A DNA stretch of 52,094 nucleotides from Nodosilinea sp. LEGE 07088 (GCF_015207395.1 NZ_JADEWX010000026.1:1-52094), one strand, 5' to 3'; counted from the first letter of the stretch, positions 15,833 to 24,352 are shown. The notes: generated from the letters alone by a model not told the origin. Numbers and translations are program-made.

Positions 15833-16468
15833 CTAGAGCCAGTCTGGCTGGGGCAATTGGTGCCGCCAAAATAGCTCCGGTTGGGGGTGCCGACGACAGG
15901 GTGGCCAGTAGCGTAGCGACTCTGCCGTGGCGGTGGCGACGGGCAGCGGCAGATCTTGAGCCAGACACAGGTAGGCGATCGCCCGGCTAAATTTATCGTC
16001 GTGGCCGCTAGACCCGGCTACCCCGTGGGCCAGTTCATGGGCCACCAGGGCGGGCCAATCGGCCGGCAAGATTCGGCTGGGGTCAACCATCAAAATAGTT
16101 GGTGTGACCCGATGATTGCAGAAACCATCGATGCCGATTGTAGGATCTAGCGGGGCCGCCAAAATCTCTACCCTGGGTCGTTGGCTGGTCTCAAAGCAGG
16201 CGAGCAGGTCATTGAGGATGGCATCTAGCCGCTGGTTAAGCCGATGAATGTGCTGCCCTAGGTCAGTTAAGAGCGCCCCTGGGGGGTCGGCAACATGGGT
16301 GAGGGTAATCCAACTGGGCTGCACGGCCAGGTCGCGCAGCACACCAAGATACTGGATGGCTCGCCGATTTAGATCGGTCTCCGGCGACGGGGCAATCTGC
16401 CAATGTTTAGCCTGGTGGAGAGCATTCTGAGAATATGAAAAGGCGAAGTCAACGCGATCGCAGTCCAT
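15833..16468 (-). CDS. Hypothetical protein with HExxH metalloprotease-like motif
   Basis: A 211-residue protein I do not assign to a named family. Seen: HELAH at about residues 144-148 (ALVAHELAHGVAGSSGHDDKFSRAIAYL), the sort of zinc-binding HExxH helix found in SprT-like and M-family peptidases, with GHDDKF a few residues later that may supply a third ligand, as H-x-x-x-F does in SprT (GHxxxF/W). No signal peptide or membrane helix. The N-terminal half is helical (LNQRLDAILNDLLACFE). Inference: a cytosolic SprT-like or minigluzincin-type protein. It is flanked by a convergent and a divergent gene, so it is likely transcribed alone. Confidence 0.7.
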   Translation of the reverse strand: MDCDRVDFAFSYSQNALHQAKHWQIAPSPETDLNRRAIQYLGVLRDLAVQPSWITLTHVADPPGALLTDLGQHIHRLNQRLDAILNDLLACFETSQRPRVEILAAPLDPTIGIDGFCNHRVTPTILMVDPSRILPADWPALVAHELAHGVAGSSGHDDKFSRAIAYLCLAQDLPLPVATATAESLRYWPPCRRHPQPELFWRHQLPQPDWL

Positions 16469-16779
16469 AGGCCAGCCCTTGCACTAGGCAAAATCTTCCC
16501 ACAGGATCTCGACAATTGGTGAGCGACGAACACTTTATTGCGATCGTTTTCGATAGGGTAAATGAGTCAGTAAGCGCGTGGTGAAGACGTTTTGGGTACT
16601 CAGACTGTGATTATTTGGTCAGTCTAAACACCCCAGATCGGGGCAGATTATGACCTCAGTAAGCCTTTCCTTGTAGCCCTGTTAGTCGCTGATGCACAGA
16701 TTTTCATTCAGTAAACCGATGAAAGCTATATATTTAATAAAGAACATTTAACAAAGCACAGAACTCTATCTCAAGATTC
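16469..16779. other. Divergent intergenic region
   Basis: A 311-base gap between the leftward HExxH gene and the rightward PHP gene. It is A+T-rich toward the PHP side, with TATATATTTAATAAAG at 16729-16744 as a possible -10 region for the PHP gene. No ORF, RNA gene or repeat was recognised. Confidence 0.4.
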
Positions 16780-17514
16780 ATGGTTGCCACTCCCAGTCTC
16801 AGCTCCATTAGCCAGCGTCCCTGCACCGGGGATGCCGAAGCGCTGAGGAAAATTTTTACTGGTCTAGATGCAACCAGCTGCCCTCATACCTATAACTTTC
16901 ACATGCATACGGCTTGCTCCGATGGCAAGCTTGTGCCCTCAGCCCTGATGGAGCAGGTCGTTGATATTGGCCTACAGGCCTTTGCCATTACCGACCACCA
17001 CACCGTTAAGGGCTATCGTCAGGCCAAGGCCTGGCTTGAAGATTGGCAATGGCGCAACCCCACATCCCTCCGCCGTCGGGGCAAGGGCGGTAGTGCCGCC
17101 CCGCGTCTCTTTACCGGGGTAGAAGTTACCGCCATTTTGGCTGACACCGAGGTGCACCTTTTAGGCTACGGTTTCTCCCCTAGCCACGATGCGATGGAGC
17201 CCTATCTGAGAGGCTATGCGCCTCGAGGCGAGGACAAACTGGCGACGGCTGTGATTCCGGCGATTCAGGCGGCTGGCGGCATCGCCGTGCTAGCCCACCC
17301 GGCCCGCTACCGGGTCTCGGCCAATACCCTCATTCCCGCGGCGGCAGCCCTCGGCATTGACGGTGTCGAAACCTACTACGCCTACGCCAATCCCGAAGAC
17401 TGGGCTCCTTGCCCCCGTCACACGCCTACAGTAGAGCAGCTGGCTCGAGACCACAGATTGCTGACCACCTGCGGTACCGACACCCATGGTGCCAGCTTGC
17501 TGCGACGGCTATAG
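16780..17514 (+). CDS. PHP-domain phosphoesterase
   Basis: A 244-residue metal-dependent phosphoesterase of the polymerase-and-histidinol-phosphatase superfamily. Seen: motif I FHMHTACSDG (H41, H43, D48), motif II ITDHHTVKGY (D72-H73-H74), motif III GVEVTA, LGYGF, motif IV LAHPAR and the final CGTDTHG, so all metal ligands are present. Known: stand-alone PHP proteins of this length hydrolyse 3',5'-bisphosphonucleotides, ribonucleotide ends or sugar phosphates; no polymerase domain is fused here. Substrate cannot be assigned. No close operon partner; the next gene starts 77 bases later. Confidence 0.9.
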   Translation: MVATPSLSSISQRPCTGDAEALRKIFTGLDATSCPHTYNFHMHTACSDGKLVPSALMEQVVDIGLQAFAITDHHTVKGYRQAKAWLEDWQWRNPTSLRRRGKGGSAAPRLFTGVEVTAILADTEVHLLGYGFSPSHDAMEPYLRGYAPRGEDKLATAVIPAIQAAGGIAVLAHPARYRVSANTLIPAAAALGIDGVETYYAYANPEDWAPCPRHTPTVEQLARDHRLLTTCGTDTHGASLLRRL

Positions 17515-17590
17515 TCCTTAAATCAGCCCTGACTCTCGCTCCGCTGGGTGCCTTTCCCATTGCGCCCCCACCCTAGCGTGGGGTTGAGCC

Positions 17591-18223
17591 TTGCCCAGGA
17601 TATTGACTGGCTACCACATCAAGCTGTTGGCGGCGGCAACCATGCTGGTTGACCACATTGGTGCGGTGTTCTTTCCTGGCGCGATGGGCTTTCGTATCAT
17701 TGGGCGCATGAGCTTTCCGCTATTTGTCTGGCTGCTGGTGCAGGGAGAAGCGCACACTCGCGATGTCTGGCGCTACGGTCTCAGACTGGCGGTATTGGGG
17801 GTGGTATCTCAGCCGTTCTATCAACTCACCTTCGGCATTGCACAGCTCAACATCTTGTTTCAGCTGCTGTTGGGCCTGGTGTGTTTGCGGCTAGCCCGCA
17901 ATTTTTCGAGGCTTCAGGTGCCAATTTGGCTATGCGGGGGGCTGCTGTCTCACTTGCTAGACCTGAGCTATGGCAGCTACGGCGTAGGTCTGATTGTGTT
18001 GATTCGCTATATTCACCGCAGCCTGCCCCTGGGGCTGGCCTGGGGAGGGTTTCACCTGATCTGGACGAGGTTGGCGGGGTTGTTTCAGCTGCCTGCGATC
18101 GCAGTACCACTGCTATTTTGGCTCACCAATGGCCAGCGAGGCCCCCAGGCCCGCTGGTTCTACGGCTTTTATCCTGGGCATCTGGCGTTATTGTGGCTGG
18201 CTCAGCACCTGATCGTGCCTTGA
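17591..18223 (+). CDS. TraX-family membrane protein
   Basis: A 210-residue protein with about six to seven hydrophobic segments. Seen: GYHIKLLAAATMLVDHIGAVFFPG then FRIIGRMSFPLFVWLLVQG, which is the TraX family N-terminal pattern (K...MxxDHIG...R..GR.SFPLF..L). Known: TraX acetylates F-pilin N-termini in E. coli; many chromosomal homologues are found outside conjugation systems and act as membrane acyltransferase-like proteins of unknown role. Nothing conjugative is nearby. Start is not settled: TTG at 17591 or TTG at 17603; no ATG fits. Confidence 0.82.
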   Translation: MPRILTGYHIKLLAAATMLVDHIGAVFFPGAMGFRIIGRMSFPLFVWLLVQGEAHTRDVWRYGLRLAVLGVVSQPFYQLTFGIAQLNILFQLLLGLVCLRLARNFSRLQVPIWLCGGLLSHLLDLSYGSYGVGLIVLIRYIHRSLPLGLAWGGFHLIWTRLAGLFQLPAIAVPLLFWLTNGQRGPQARWFYGFYPGHLALLWLAQHLIVP

Positions 18224-18235
18224 GTATCTCGCTAA

Positions 18236-18307
18236 ACCAAATCCAAGTCCAGCAGTGGAGTTTCGCCAGTGGCAAAACTCTAGATCCCGAGCTGGACTTG
18301 GTATAAG
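18236..18307. repeat. Nested-palindrome repeat, copy A
   Basis: A 72-base element with outer arms CCAAGTCCAGC (18243-18253) and GCTGGACTTGG (18291-18301), extended by ACCAAATCC on the left and GTATAAG on the right, and an inner hairpin GAGTTT-C-GCC-AGT-GGC-A-AAACTC (18258-18280). The ends resemble those of copies B and C. It sits 13 bases after the TraX stop. Confidence 0.65.
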
Positions 18308-18500
18308 AGGGAAAAAAGCTATAATCCACATTACTCCGACCGGAAAACCGGAGATTAAAGCTGTAGCAAAACCTGAGCGACTTTGATCCTTTTTTTATCG
18401 GTCGCAACTACGCTGGTAAAACCATTGTGAATGCCGGGGTGGCCCCGAGTCGGGTGACGTCTGCGGCATCGCTGTTTAACCCTTCTGCTGCTCTAGCGCC

Positions 18501-19022
18501 ATGGTTGCCTTTGCCTCTAGCTCTAACGATCATTTTTACTATTTTGCCTACGGCTCTTGCATGTGCCCGGTTGACCTCAAGCGATCGCTGGGCGAAAATA
18601 CCCACGCCTACGTGGTTGGCCCCGCTACCCTGGCGGGCTATCGGCTGGGATTCTTTCGGCGATCGCGACTGCGCAACTGCGGCGTGCTCGACGTGGTGGC
18701 TGACCCCGGTTCCACCGTGCAGGGAGTGCTCTACCATTTGCCCTGGCGGCTCAGCCCCGCCCTGGACCTGCGTGAAGAGGGCTACTGCCACGAAACGGTG
18801 GCCGTCACCTGCAATGGTCAGACCTACGACAATACCCGCACTTATTCGGTAATCAGCAAAACCCACCAAGAAATTGCCCCCAATGAGTGGTACTCCAGCG
18901 TGGTCATGCGCGGCGCGGCCACCTGCGGCCTACCCGAACAATACTGTTGGGAGCTATTTCACCATATTCACTCGTTGCAGCGACGGCAGGCCGATGGGTC
19001 GCCGCTGCGGCGCACTGCCTAG
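18501..19022 (+). CDS. Gamma-glutamylcyclotransferase-like protein
   Basis: A 173-residue GGCT-fold protein. Seen: FYYFAYGSCMCPVDLKR, the substrate-binding YGS motif near the N-terminus (canonical YFAYGSNM), GYRLGFFRRS, GVLYHLPWRLSPALDLREEGYCHETVAV with the Glu in the position of the catalytic acid, and a C-terminal helix. Known: family members cyclise gamma-glutamyl amines or peptides to 5-oxoproline; which substrate applies here is not deducible. ATG 18501 is reasonable, though no clear ribosome binding site is seen. A relic of 5-oxoprolinase, which would consume the product, lies at 41697-41996. Confidence 0.85.
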   Translation: MVAFASSSNDHFYYFAYGSCMCPVDLKRSLGENTHAYVVGPATLAGYRLGFFRRSRLRNCGVLDVVADPGSTVQGVLYHLPWRLSPALDLREEGYCHETVAVTCNGQTYDNTRTYSVISKTHQEIAPNEWYSSVVMRGAATCGLPEQYCWELFHHIHSLQRRQADGSPLRRTA

Positions 19023-19042
19023 CGCCGGGTCAGAGCATTCCC

Positions 19043-19048
19043 TATAAT
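19043..19048 (+). promoter_or_regulatory. trpB -10 element
   Basis: TATAAT at 19043-19048, 36 bases before the trpB GTG start and 21 bases after the preceding stop. No strong -35 hexamer is seen, as is common in cyanobacterial promoters. Confidence 0.55.
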
Positions 19049-19083
19049 AGGGGCTACTTCTGACCTTCACCCCAGCCAACCCC

Positions 19084-20328
19084 GTGACCCAGACGCCCCT
19101 CTCGCCTCGCTCCACTGTCAACGTTCCTCGCCCCGATACCCTGGGCCGCTTTGGTCAGTTTGGCGGCAAGTACGTGCCCGAAACCCTGATGCCTGCTCTA
19201 TTTGAGCTAGAGAAGGCATTTTATCAGTATCGCGACGAGGCCGACTTTAAGGCCGAACTCGACGGGCTGCTCAAAGATTATGTGGGCCGAGCTACCCCAC
19301 TTTATTTTGCGGAGCGGCTGACCGCCCACTACCGTCGCCCCGATGGCAATGGCCCCGACATTTACCTCAAGCGCGAGGATCTCAACCACACTGGCGCGCA
19401 CAAAATCAACAATGCCCTGGGGCAGGTGCTGCTGGCCAAGCGCATGGGCAAACAGCGCATCATCGCCGAAACCGGGGCCGGGCAGCATGGGGTGGCCACG
19501 GCTACGGTATGTGCCCGCTTTGGTTTACAGTGCGTCATCTACATGGGTGTGCAAGATATGGAGCGCCAGTCGCTCAATGTGTTTCGCATGCGGCTGATGG
19601 GGGCTGAGGTGCGAGGGGTGACGGCGGGCACCGGTACCCTCAAAGACGCCACCTCCGAGGCGATTCGCGACTGGGTCACCAACGTAGAAAACACCCACTA
19701 CATTCTCGGTTCAGTGGCGGGGCCGCACCCCTACCCGATGATGGTGCGCGACTTCCATGCTGTGATTGGGGTCGAAACCCGGGCCCAGTGTGCCGAGAAA
19801 TTTAGTGGTCTGCCCGATATTTTGATGGCCTGCGTCGGCGGCGGCTCCAACGCCATGGGTTTGTTCCACGAGTTTGTCAATGAGCCGACGGTGCGGATGA
19901 TCGGCATTGAGGCCGCGGGCAGTGGCGTAGCTAGCGGCAAGCATGCGGCAACGCTCACCGCCGGGCGCGTTGGCGTACTCCACGGCGCGATGAGCTACCT
20001 GCTCCAAGATACCGACGGTCAGGTGATTGAGGCCCACTCCATTAGTGCCGGGTTAGACTACCCCGGCGTTGGCCCCGAGCACAGCTTTTTGAAGGATGCA
20101 GGCCGGGCCGAGTACTACAGCGTTACCGACCAGGAGGCGCTGGATGCCTTTCAGCGGGTGTCGCGCCTGGAGGGTATTATCCCCGCCCTGGAGACGGCCC
20201 ATGCCTTTGCTTACCTAGAGACCCTGTGTCCTCAGCTCACGGGCAACCCCCGGCTGGTGATCAATTCCTCAGGCCGGGGCGATAAAGATGTGAATACCGT
20301 GGCTAAGGCACTGGGGGGACTGGAGTAG
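19084..20328 (+). CDS. trpB: Tryptophan synthase beta subunit
   Basis: A 414-residue PLP enzyme that condenses indole with L-serine to L-tryptophan, working as the alpha2-beta2 complex with TrpA. Seen: [37 protein letters not shown] with PLP lysine about K107, [16 protein letters not shown], the phosphate-binding [22 protein letters not shown] and SSGRGDKD. It is the standard TrpB1 form at full length. Start is GTG at 19084 giving MTQTPLSP. trpA is not adjacent, as usual in cyanobacteria. The exonuclease gene begins one base after the stop, so the two are very likely co-transcribed. Confidence 0.97.
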   Translation: MTQTPLSPRSTVNVPRPDTLGRFGQFGGKYVPETLMPALFELEKAFYQYRDEADFKAELDGLLKDYVGRATPLYFAERLTAHYRRPDGNGPDIYLKREDLNHTGAHKINNALGQVLLAKRMGKQRIIAETGAGQHGVATATVCARFGLQCVIYMGVQDMERQSLNVFRMRLMGAEVRGVTAGTGTLKDATSEAIRDWVTNVENTHYILGSVAGPHPYPMMVRDFHAVIGVETRAQCAEKFSGLPDILMACVGGGSNAMGLFHEFVNEPTVRMIGIEAAGSGVASGKHAATLTAGRVGVLHGAMSYLLQDTDGQVIEAHSISAGLDYPGVGPEHSFLKDAGRAEYYSVTDQEALDAFQRVSRLEGIIPALETAHAFAYLETLCPQLTGNPRLVINSSGRGDKDVNTVAKALGGLE

Positions 20329-20329
20329 T

Positions 20330-20956
20330 ATGGCCGACGGTTTTGAAATTTGCGATCGCGACCTCACCCCCGAGCTGCTAGCCCGCTATCAACAGGCCAG
20401 CGCGATCGCCTGCGACACCGAGACCATGGGCCTGCTGCCCCAGCGCGATCGCCTGTGCCTAGTACAGTTGGGCGACCCCGATGGCCATGTGGCCGTAGTT
20501 CGCGTTGAGCTGGGGCAAACCGACGCCCCCTTGCTGAAAACGCTGCTTGAAGCGCCAGATAGTCTCAAGCTGTTTCACTTTGCCCGCTTTGACCTCGCGA
20601 CGTTGAAACATAACTTGGGCATTGCCGTGGCCCCGGTGTTCTGCACCAAAATTGCCAGTAAACTCATCCGCACCTACAGCCCCCGCCACGGGCTTAAGGA
20701 GTTGGTCAGAGAGCTAGAGGGCATCGAGCTCGACAAAACAGCCCAAAGCTCCGACTGGGGCAATGCCATGCAGCTCTCCGAAGAACAGCTCCGCTACGCC
20801 GCTAACGACGTGCGCTACCTGCACAGTATTCACCACACCCTCACCGCCATGCTAAAACGGGAGGGTCGCTTGGGTTTAGCGCAGGATTGTTTTAGCTGTT
20901 TGCCCACCTTCGTTGCCCTCGACCTGCTCCAGTATGCTGGGGTGTTTGAGCACTAG
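20330..20956 (+). CDS. RNase D-like 3'-5' exonuclease
   Basis: A 208-residue DEDDy exonuclease. Seen: ExoI ACDTETMGL (D and E), ExoII HFARFDLATL (D) and ExoIII YAANDVRYL (Tyr and Asp), plus the RNase D-type KTIASKLIR-like block (here CTKIASKLIRTYSPRHGLKELV). The HRDC domains of E. coli RNase D (375 residues) are absent, as in the short cyanobacterial and plant form. Likely acts in the cytosol on 3' ends of structured RNA. The ATG follows the trpB TAG with one base between, suggesting coupled translation. Confidence 0.9.
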   Translation: MADGFEICDRDLTPELLARYQQASAIACDTETMGLLPQRDRLCLVQLGDPDGHVAVVRVELGQTDAPLLKTLLEAPDSLKLFHFARFDLATLKHNLGIAVAPVFCTKIASKLIRTYSPRHGLKELVRELEGIELDKTAQSSDWGNAMQLSEEQLRYAANDVRYLHSIHHTLTAMLKREGRLGLAQDCFSCLPTFVALDLLQYAGVFEH

Positions 20957-21007
20957 GCCTGAGCACCCGACCCCACCGTTGTGACAAGTGATTGAAGGAG
21001 AACGACC

Positions 21008-21241
21008 ATGAGCGTTGACAGCAAAGACTTTCAAGACGAGCTGCAAAAGGCGATCGACTATGCCCACCAGATCACGGCTGAAAAGGGCGCCACTTCTCCC
21101 GAAGCGGCCGCGGCTTGGGATGTTGTCGAAGAAATGCGCGCCGAGGTCTCACACCAGCACCAAAAGCCCAAAAAAACTGGCTTTGACCAATACCTAGAAG
21201 ATAACCCCGACGCTCCCGAAGGGTTAATGTACGACACTTAA
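21008..21241 (+). CDS. CP12-domain protein lacking all cysteines
   Basis: A 77-residue CP12-like protein. Seen: core AAAAWDVVEEMRAEVSHQ (canonical AAAWD.VEEL.AE..HQ), a linker KPKKTGFDQYLEDNPDAPEG and the ending LMYDT, aligning end to end with CP12. Known: CP12 is an intrinsically disordered linker that binds GAPDH and phosphoribulokinase under oxidising conditions through two Cys-pair loops. Here both pairs are gone: the N-terminal VC..KG..SPEC becomes ITAEKGATSPEA, and the C-terminal YC..NP...EC becomes YLEDNPDAPEG. Cys-free CP12 variants are known in cyanobacteria, so this one is unlikely to be redox-controlled. A strong AAGGAGA lies 7 bases before the ATG. It may be a second, non-redox copy. 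Confidence 0.88.
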   Translation: MSVDSKDFQDELQKAIDYAHQITAEKGATSPEAAAAWDVVEEMRAEVSHQHQKPKKTGFDQYLEDNPDAPEGLMYDT

Positions 21242-21405
21242 GAAACATCTGGCGATCGCCCTAAAACAGCGCTCACTGGCAAAGCTCGGTGTTAAACTAG
21301 TTAAGGTCAGTTTTCGGTAGATTTCGCTTGTTTCATTTCATTTTGATTTTCGATACAGCTTTGTCTCCGTTTACTCGCACATTTGTACAGTAAGGAGACA
21401 ATTCT

Positions 21406-21702
21406 ATGTCACTCTATGTTGGTAACTTGTCCTACGATGTCACCCGCGAAGATCTAGAACGGGTGTTTGCTGAATACGGCGACGTGAAGCGGGTCAGCCT
21501 GCCCACCGATCGCGAAACCGGGCGCCCTCGCGGCTTTGCCTTTGTGGATATGGCCGCTGATACCCAAGAAGACACCATCATCAAATCCCTTGACGGGGCC
21601 GAGTGGATGGGTCGTGAAATGCGGGTCAATAAGGCTCGTCCCCGCGACGATTCTCGTAGCGGTGGCGGCAACGGTGGCAACTACCGTCGCACGGGCTTCT
21701 AG
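21406..21702 (+). CDS. rbp: RRM-type RNA-binding protein
   Basis: A 98-residue single-RRM protein of the cyanobacterial Rbp type. Seen: RNP2 LYVGNL at the N-terminus, RNP1 RGFAFVDM at about residues 43-50, and a short glycine/arginine tail SGGGNGGNYRRTGF. Known: Rbp proteins are often cold-induced and bind RNA, including mRNAs for thylakoid proteins, which they help localise. The 160-base leader contains an A+T-rich stretch and AAGGAGA at 21392-21398, a strong ribosome binding site. Cold-shock regulation through the leader is inferred, not shown. A terminator follows at 21821-21849. Confidence 0.93.
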   Translation: MSLYVGNLSYDVTREDLERVFAEYGDVKRVSLPTDRETGRPRGFAFVDMAADTQEDTIIKSLDGAEWMGREMRVNKARPRDDSRSGGGNGGNYRRTGF

Positions 21703-21820
21703 CATCGGCAGCACTCTGCCTTTCATTCATATCGAGATGGAGTCAGGGTGGGCCAGCGTTAGCGACCTAACGTTCTGAGGTTAATTGGCCGGACTGGATA
21801 TCAGCCATCGGTTTAGGAGC

Positions 21821-21849
21821 CGGGTAGGTTTAACCGCCTACCCGTTTTT
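21821..21849 (+). terminator. Rho-independent terminator
   Basis: Arms CGGGTAGG and CCTACCCG with an eight-base loop, followed directly by TTTTT at 21845-21849; about 120 bases after the stop of the RNA-binding protein gene. Confidence 0.8.
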
Positions 21850-21997
21850 GTCTATTAGCCATCGCTCCAGAGGGCTATCCAAGCTGTTGTAACCGATTTG
21901 GCGCTGGCTATATAGCGTTGTGCAAGTGAAACAAGTACACTCTGTTCCCTGTCACCTACTCCCTGTTCCCTTTGGACTGTACTTAAGCAACATGAAT

Positions 21998-22106
21998 AAT
22001 ACCAAATCCTGGTTACATACCCCCGATTGCTAGGGGCATAGCATGCTATGCCCCTACGGGGTTCCTAATTGTGAATCGGGGTTTTCCAAATCGGATTTCG
22101 TATAAG
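21998..22106. repeat. Nested-palindrome repeat, copy B
   Basis: Left end AATACCAAATCC (21998-22009) and right end GGATTTCGTATAAG (22093-22106) are inverted copies. Inside lie CCCCGATT (22021-22028) and AATCGGGG (22074-22081), and at the centre a perfect 26-base palindrome at 22031-22056. Copies B and C also share the sub-terminal GGTTAC..CCCCCGATT and GAATCGGGG blocks, marking them as one family. No ORF lies inside. Confidence 0.8.
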
Positions 22107-22210
22107 GCTATATAACCTAGCCCTGCCAGCTCTCAACGGCAGCGGTTCTAGGCTACGACAGTTGGCGTCAACGATGGTGGGGTCGCTCAACCAGACGTCT
22201 TCCCAGGGCG

Positions 22211-24307
22211 CTACCACCCAGGATTCCAGTCATCCCAGTCGGAGTTCAAGATCGAGGTTTGCTCAAACATAATTGGCGTGCCCCTGGCCTCAATCTCCTG
22301 CTGCAATGTTTCCAGCAGCGGTTCGCGGTTGGGTAAATCATCTACCAGTTCGTAGGGCATCACCCCAGTTCTTAGAGCAAAGTCAAGGGTCTGGGCGGCC
22401 CCTGACCCCACAGCCCATTCAAAAGCATGCACCCGATAGGAGGCGGCCACAATGTAGCTGCCCGCAATACTTTTGCCGCTGACAATTAGATTGTCGATAT
22501 TTTGAGGAATCAGCGATCGCAGCGGGATCTGCCCCGGATAGGATGGCCCGTGAGCCTGTCGTACCCCCGAACGCTCGACATTGCCGGGGGCCTCCACCGG
22601 GGACTTGGCCATGCAGGGATGAAAGTCGATGGTGTATTGAGAAATGCCGATCGAGTCGGGGAAGATGCGAGCGCGCTGACGGGCAGGAATATCCGTGGCG
22701 GCGGTTTCCTCCAGCAGGGCCGCGGTCGCCCCCAGCCCCGCCAGTTCGCGGCGCAGGCGCAGATAGTTTTCGGAGTCTAAGGCCTGCTGGTAGTAGGGGT
22801 CAGCCGCAAAATCTTTCCAGGAAATATCAACTTCATTGACCACAAACCCGCTTCTGTACCCCGACAAGGGTCGCCCAATAATGCGCCGACTTTCGCGAAT
22901 GTAGGGATATTTTGATAGGCCGTGGCCCGTCCCCATGGGCGAGTCGAGTCCTTGTAGGTAGCGATGGTGGGGGTCTGGCGCTTTAAGCCTGTCGTCCATA
23001 ACGGCATTGGTATCCCCCAAGACCAGCCAGTAGAAATAGCCCAGGGCGATTTCTTCCCCCTTGCGCAGGGCTTCGGTGCGCAGGCCCCCCATCCAGCCGT
23101 CAGGAGCAAATTGACCGGTTGCTTCGAGCTGCTGGCGGGTGAGAATAAAGTTGTCGCGGCTAGTGCCGGGGCCATAGTCGTTGCCACGACCCCAGTTTTG
23201 CATTGAGATATCGCCCGGTGACATCCAGGGTTCGTCGGAGTGACCCCGCCGTTCGGTATCGGGGTTGGCGCTCCAGATGCGGCGGTAGGTAAAGACAAAG
23301 TTGAAATACTCCTCTGGAGTGTTGAGATAGTCTCGTTGATTCCAGCTGTAGAACGGTTCGTAGGTTTTGTAAAACTCAGGCACCTCGTAGGTTTGCGCTT
23401 CCTCCGTATGCTCCATGGCGAAGGTGTAGGTAAAGGCCTGGGTGCAGTAGGGGTCGCGGGTGGCCACCGGAGACGAGGGGTTGAGGTAGGTCCGAGGGTC
23501 AAGCCCCAGCTGGTAGGGCACATCGGCCAGGGCAATGATTTCACCCGTTTCGGTGGCTTCGACCACGTACCAATCGACCGGCGCGCTTTCGGCGTCTCCC
23601 TCATCTCGCTGGGCCACCGGCACGAACCGAATCACGGTTTTAGTCAGCCGACTGGAGTCGTTATAGGTGTAGGCGTCTGCGATAATTTTCGAGAGGCGAT
23701 CGGTATTGAGGGGTGCGGTGCCCGGTGCGGGGCTGTGCTGAATCGCCACTAAACTATCGATCTGATTGCCTGCGTCATTCAGGCTCAAGTCTTTAACCAC
23801 GGTGTTGGGAAACCACTTCAACTGGCCGCCGCCCTCCCGTTCGGCATCGGCCAGCATATCCACCAGAATCTCGTTGATGTCGTTGGGCATAAAACAGGAC
23901 AGGCTAACCCAGCATTGGCCCGGGTTGAGTTCGCCATAGCGGGCTTGGATGCGATCGCGCAGTTCCAAATACCCCCGAGCGTAAAACAGCTGCGATCGCT
24001 GTTTGGGATATTCATCCAACGCGCTGGTGCCCTGGGATGAAATCTGCCCACCCACCCAGTCGGTGATATCGGTCATACAAACGGTACGACCGGCCAGTAG
24101 GCTCTCGTAGGCCGTCGCCGTACCCGCCAGGCCGCCGCCCACGATCATAATTTCGCAATCGACGACCCCATCAATGGTAGGGATACTCTGGGCGATCGCG
24201 GCAGGCTGCTCCTGCGCCATCGTACGGCTTACCGACAGCGGGGATAGACTCGTGAGTACCACCGCAGTCAGCACAGGCAGTGTTACCAGGGAGCAAAAGC
24301 GGCTCAT
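22211..24307 (-). CDS. Exported FAD-dependent oxidoreductase
   Basis: A 698-residue flavoprotein of the FAD_oxidored type. Seen: N-terminal signal peptide (LVTLPVLTAVVLTSLSPLSVSRTMA), then CEIMIVGGGLAGTATAYESLLAG with the FAD-binding GxGxxG, DWVGGQISSQGTSALDEY, and near the C-terminus RSLIPQNIDNLIVSGKSIAGSYIVAASYRVHAFEWAVGSGAA, which is the second FAD-contacting block. Substrate unknown; the large middle domain (about 250-560) carries the specificity. A secreted FAD enzyme needs folding before Tat export or FAD outside; no twin-arginine is visible in the first residues, only MSR. No close partner; a pseudogene lies just upstream. Confidence 0.85.
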   Translation of the reverse strand: MSRFCSLVTLPVLTAVVLTSLSPLSVSRTMAQEQPAAIAQSIPTIDGVVDCEIMIVGGGLAGTATAYESLLAGRTVCMTDITDWVGGQISSQGTSALDEYPKQRSQLFYARGYLELRDRIQARYGELNPGQCWVSLSCFMPNDINEILVDMLADAEREGGGQLKWFPNTVVKDLSLNDAGNQIDSLVAIQHSPAPGTAPLNTDRLSKIIADAYTYNDSSRLTKTVIRFVPVAQRDEGDAESAPVDWYVVEATETGEIIALADVPYQLGLDPRTYLNPSSPVATRDPYCTQAFTYTFAMEHTEEAQTYEVPEFYKTYEPFYSWNQRDYLNTPEEYFNFVFTYRRIWSANPDTERRGHSDEPWMSPGDISMQNWGRGNDYGPGTSRDNFILTRQQLEATGQFAPDGWMGGLRTEALRKGEEIALGYFYWLVLGDTNAVMDDRLKAPDPHHRYLQGLDSPMGTGHGLSKYPYIRESRRIIGRPLSGYRSGFVVNEVDISWKDFAADPYYQQALDSENYLRLRRELAGLGATAALLEETAATDIPARQRARIFPDSIGISQYTIDFHPCMAKSPVEAPGNVERSGVRQAHGPSYPGQIPLRSLIPQNIDNLIVSGKSIAGSYIVAASYRVHAFEWAVGSGAAQTLDFALRTGVMPYELVDDLPNREPLLETLQQEIEARGTPIMFEQTSILNSDWDDWNPGW

Positions 24308-24352
24308 TCAACCTCTCCTCAATGGGGGATTTACCTTTGGCAAAAGACATGA

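Larger units (their letters stand above)
21703..22210. other. Intergenic region with terminator and repeat copy B
   Basis: A 508-base non-coding gap between the RNA-binding protein gene and the end of the leftward FAD oxidoreductase gene. It holds a small hairpin CGTTAG-CGAC-CTAACG (21758-21773 region), a rho-independent terminator (21821-21849) and repeat copy B (21998-22106). No ORF was recognised. Confidence 0.7.
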
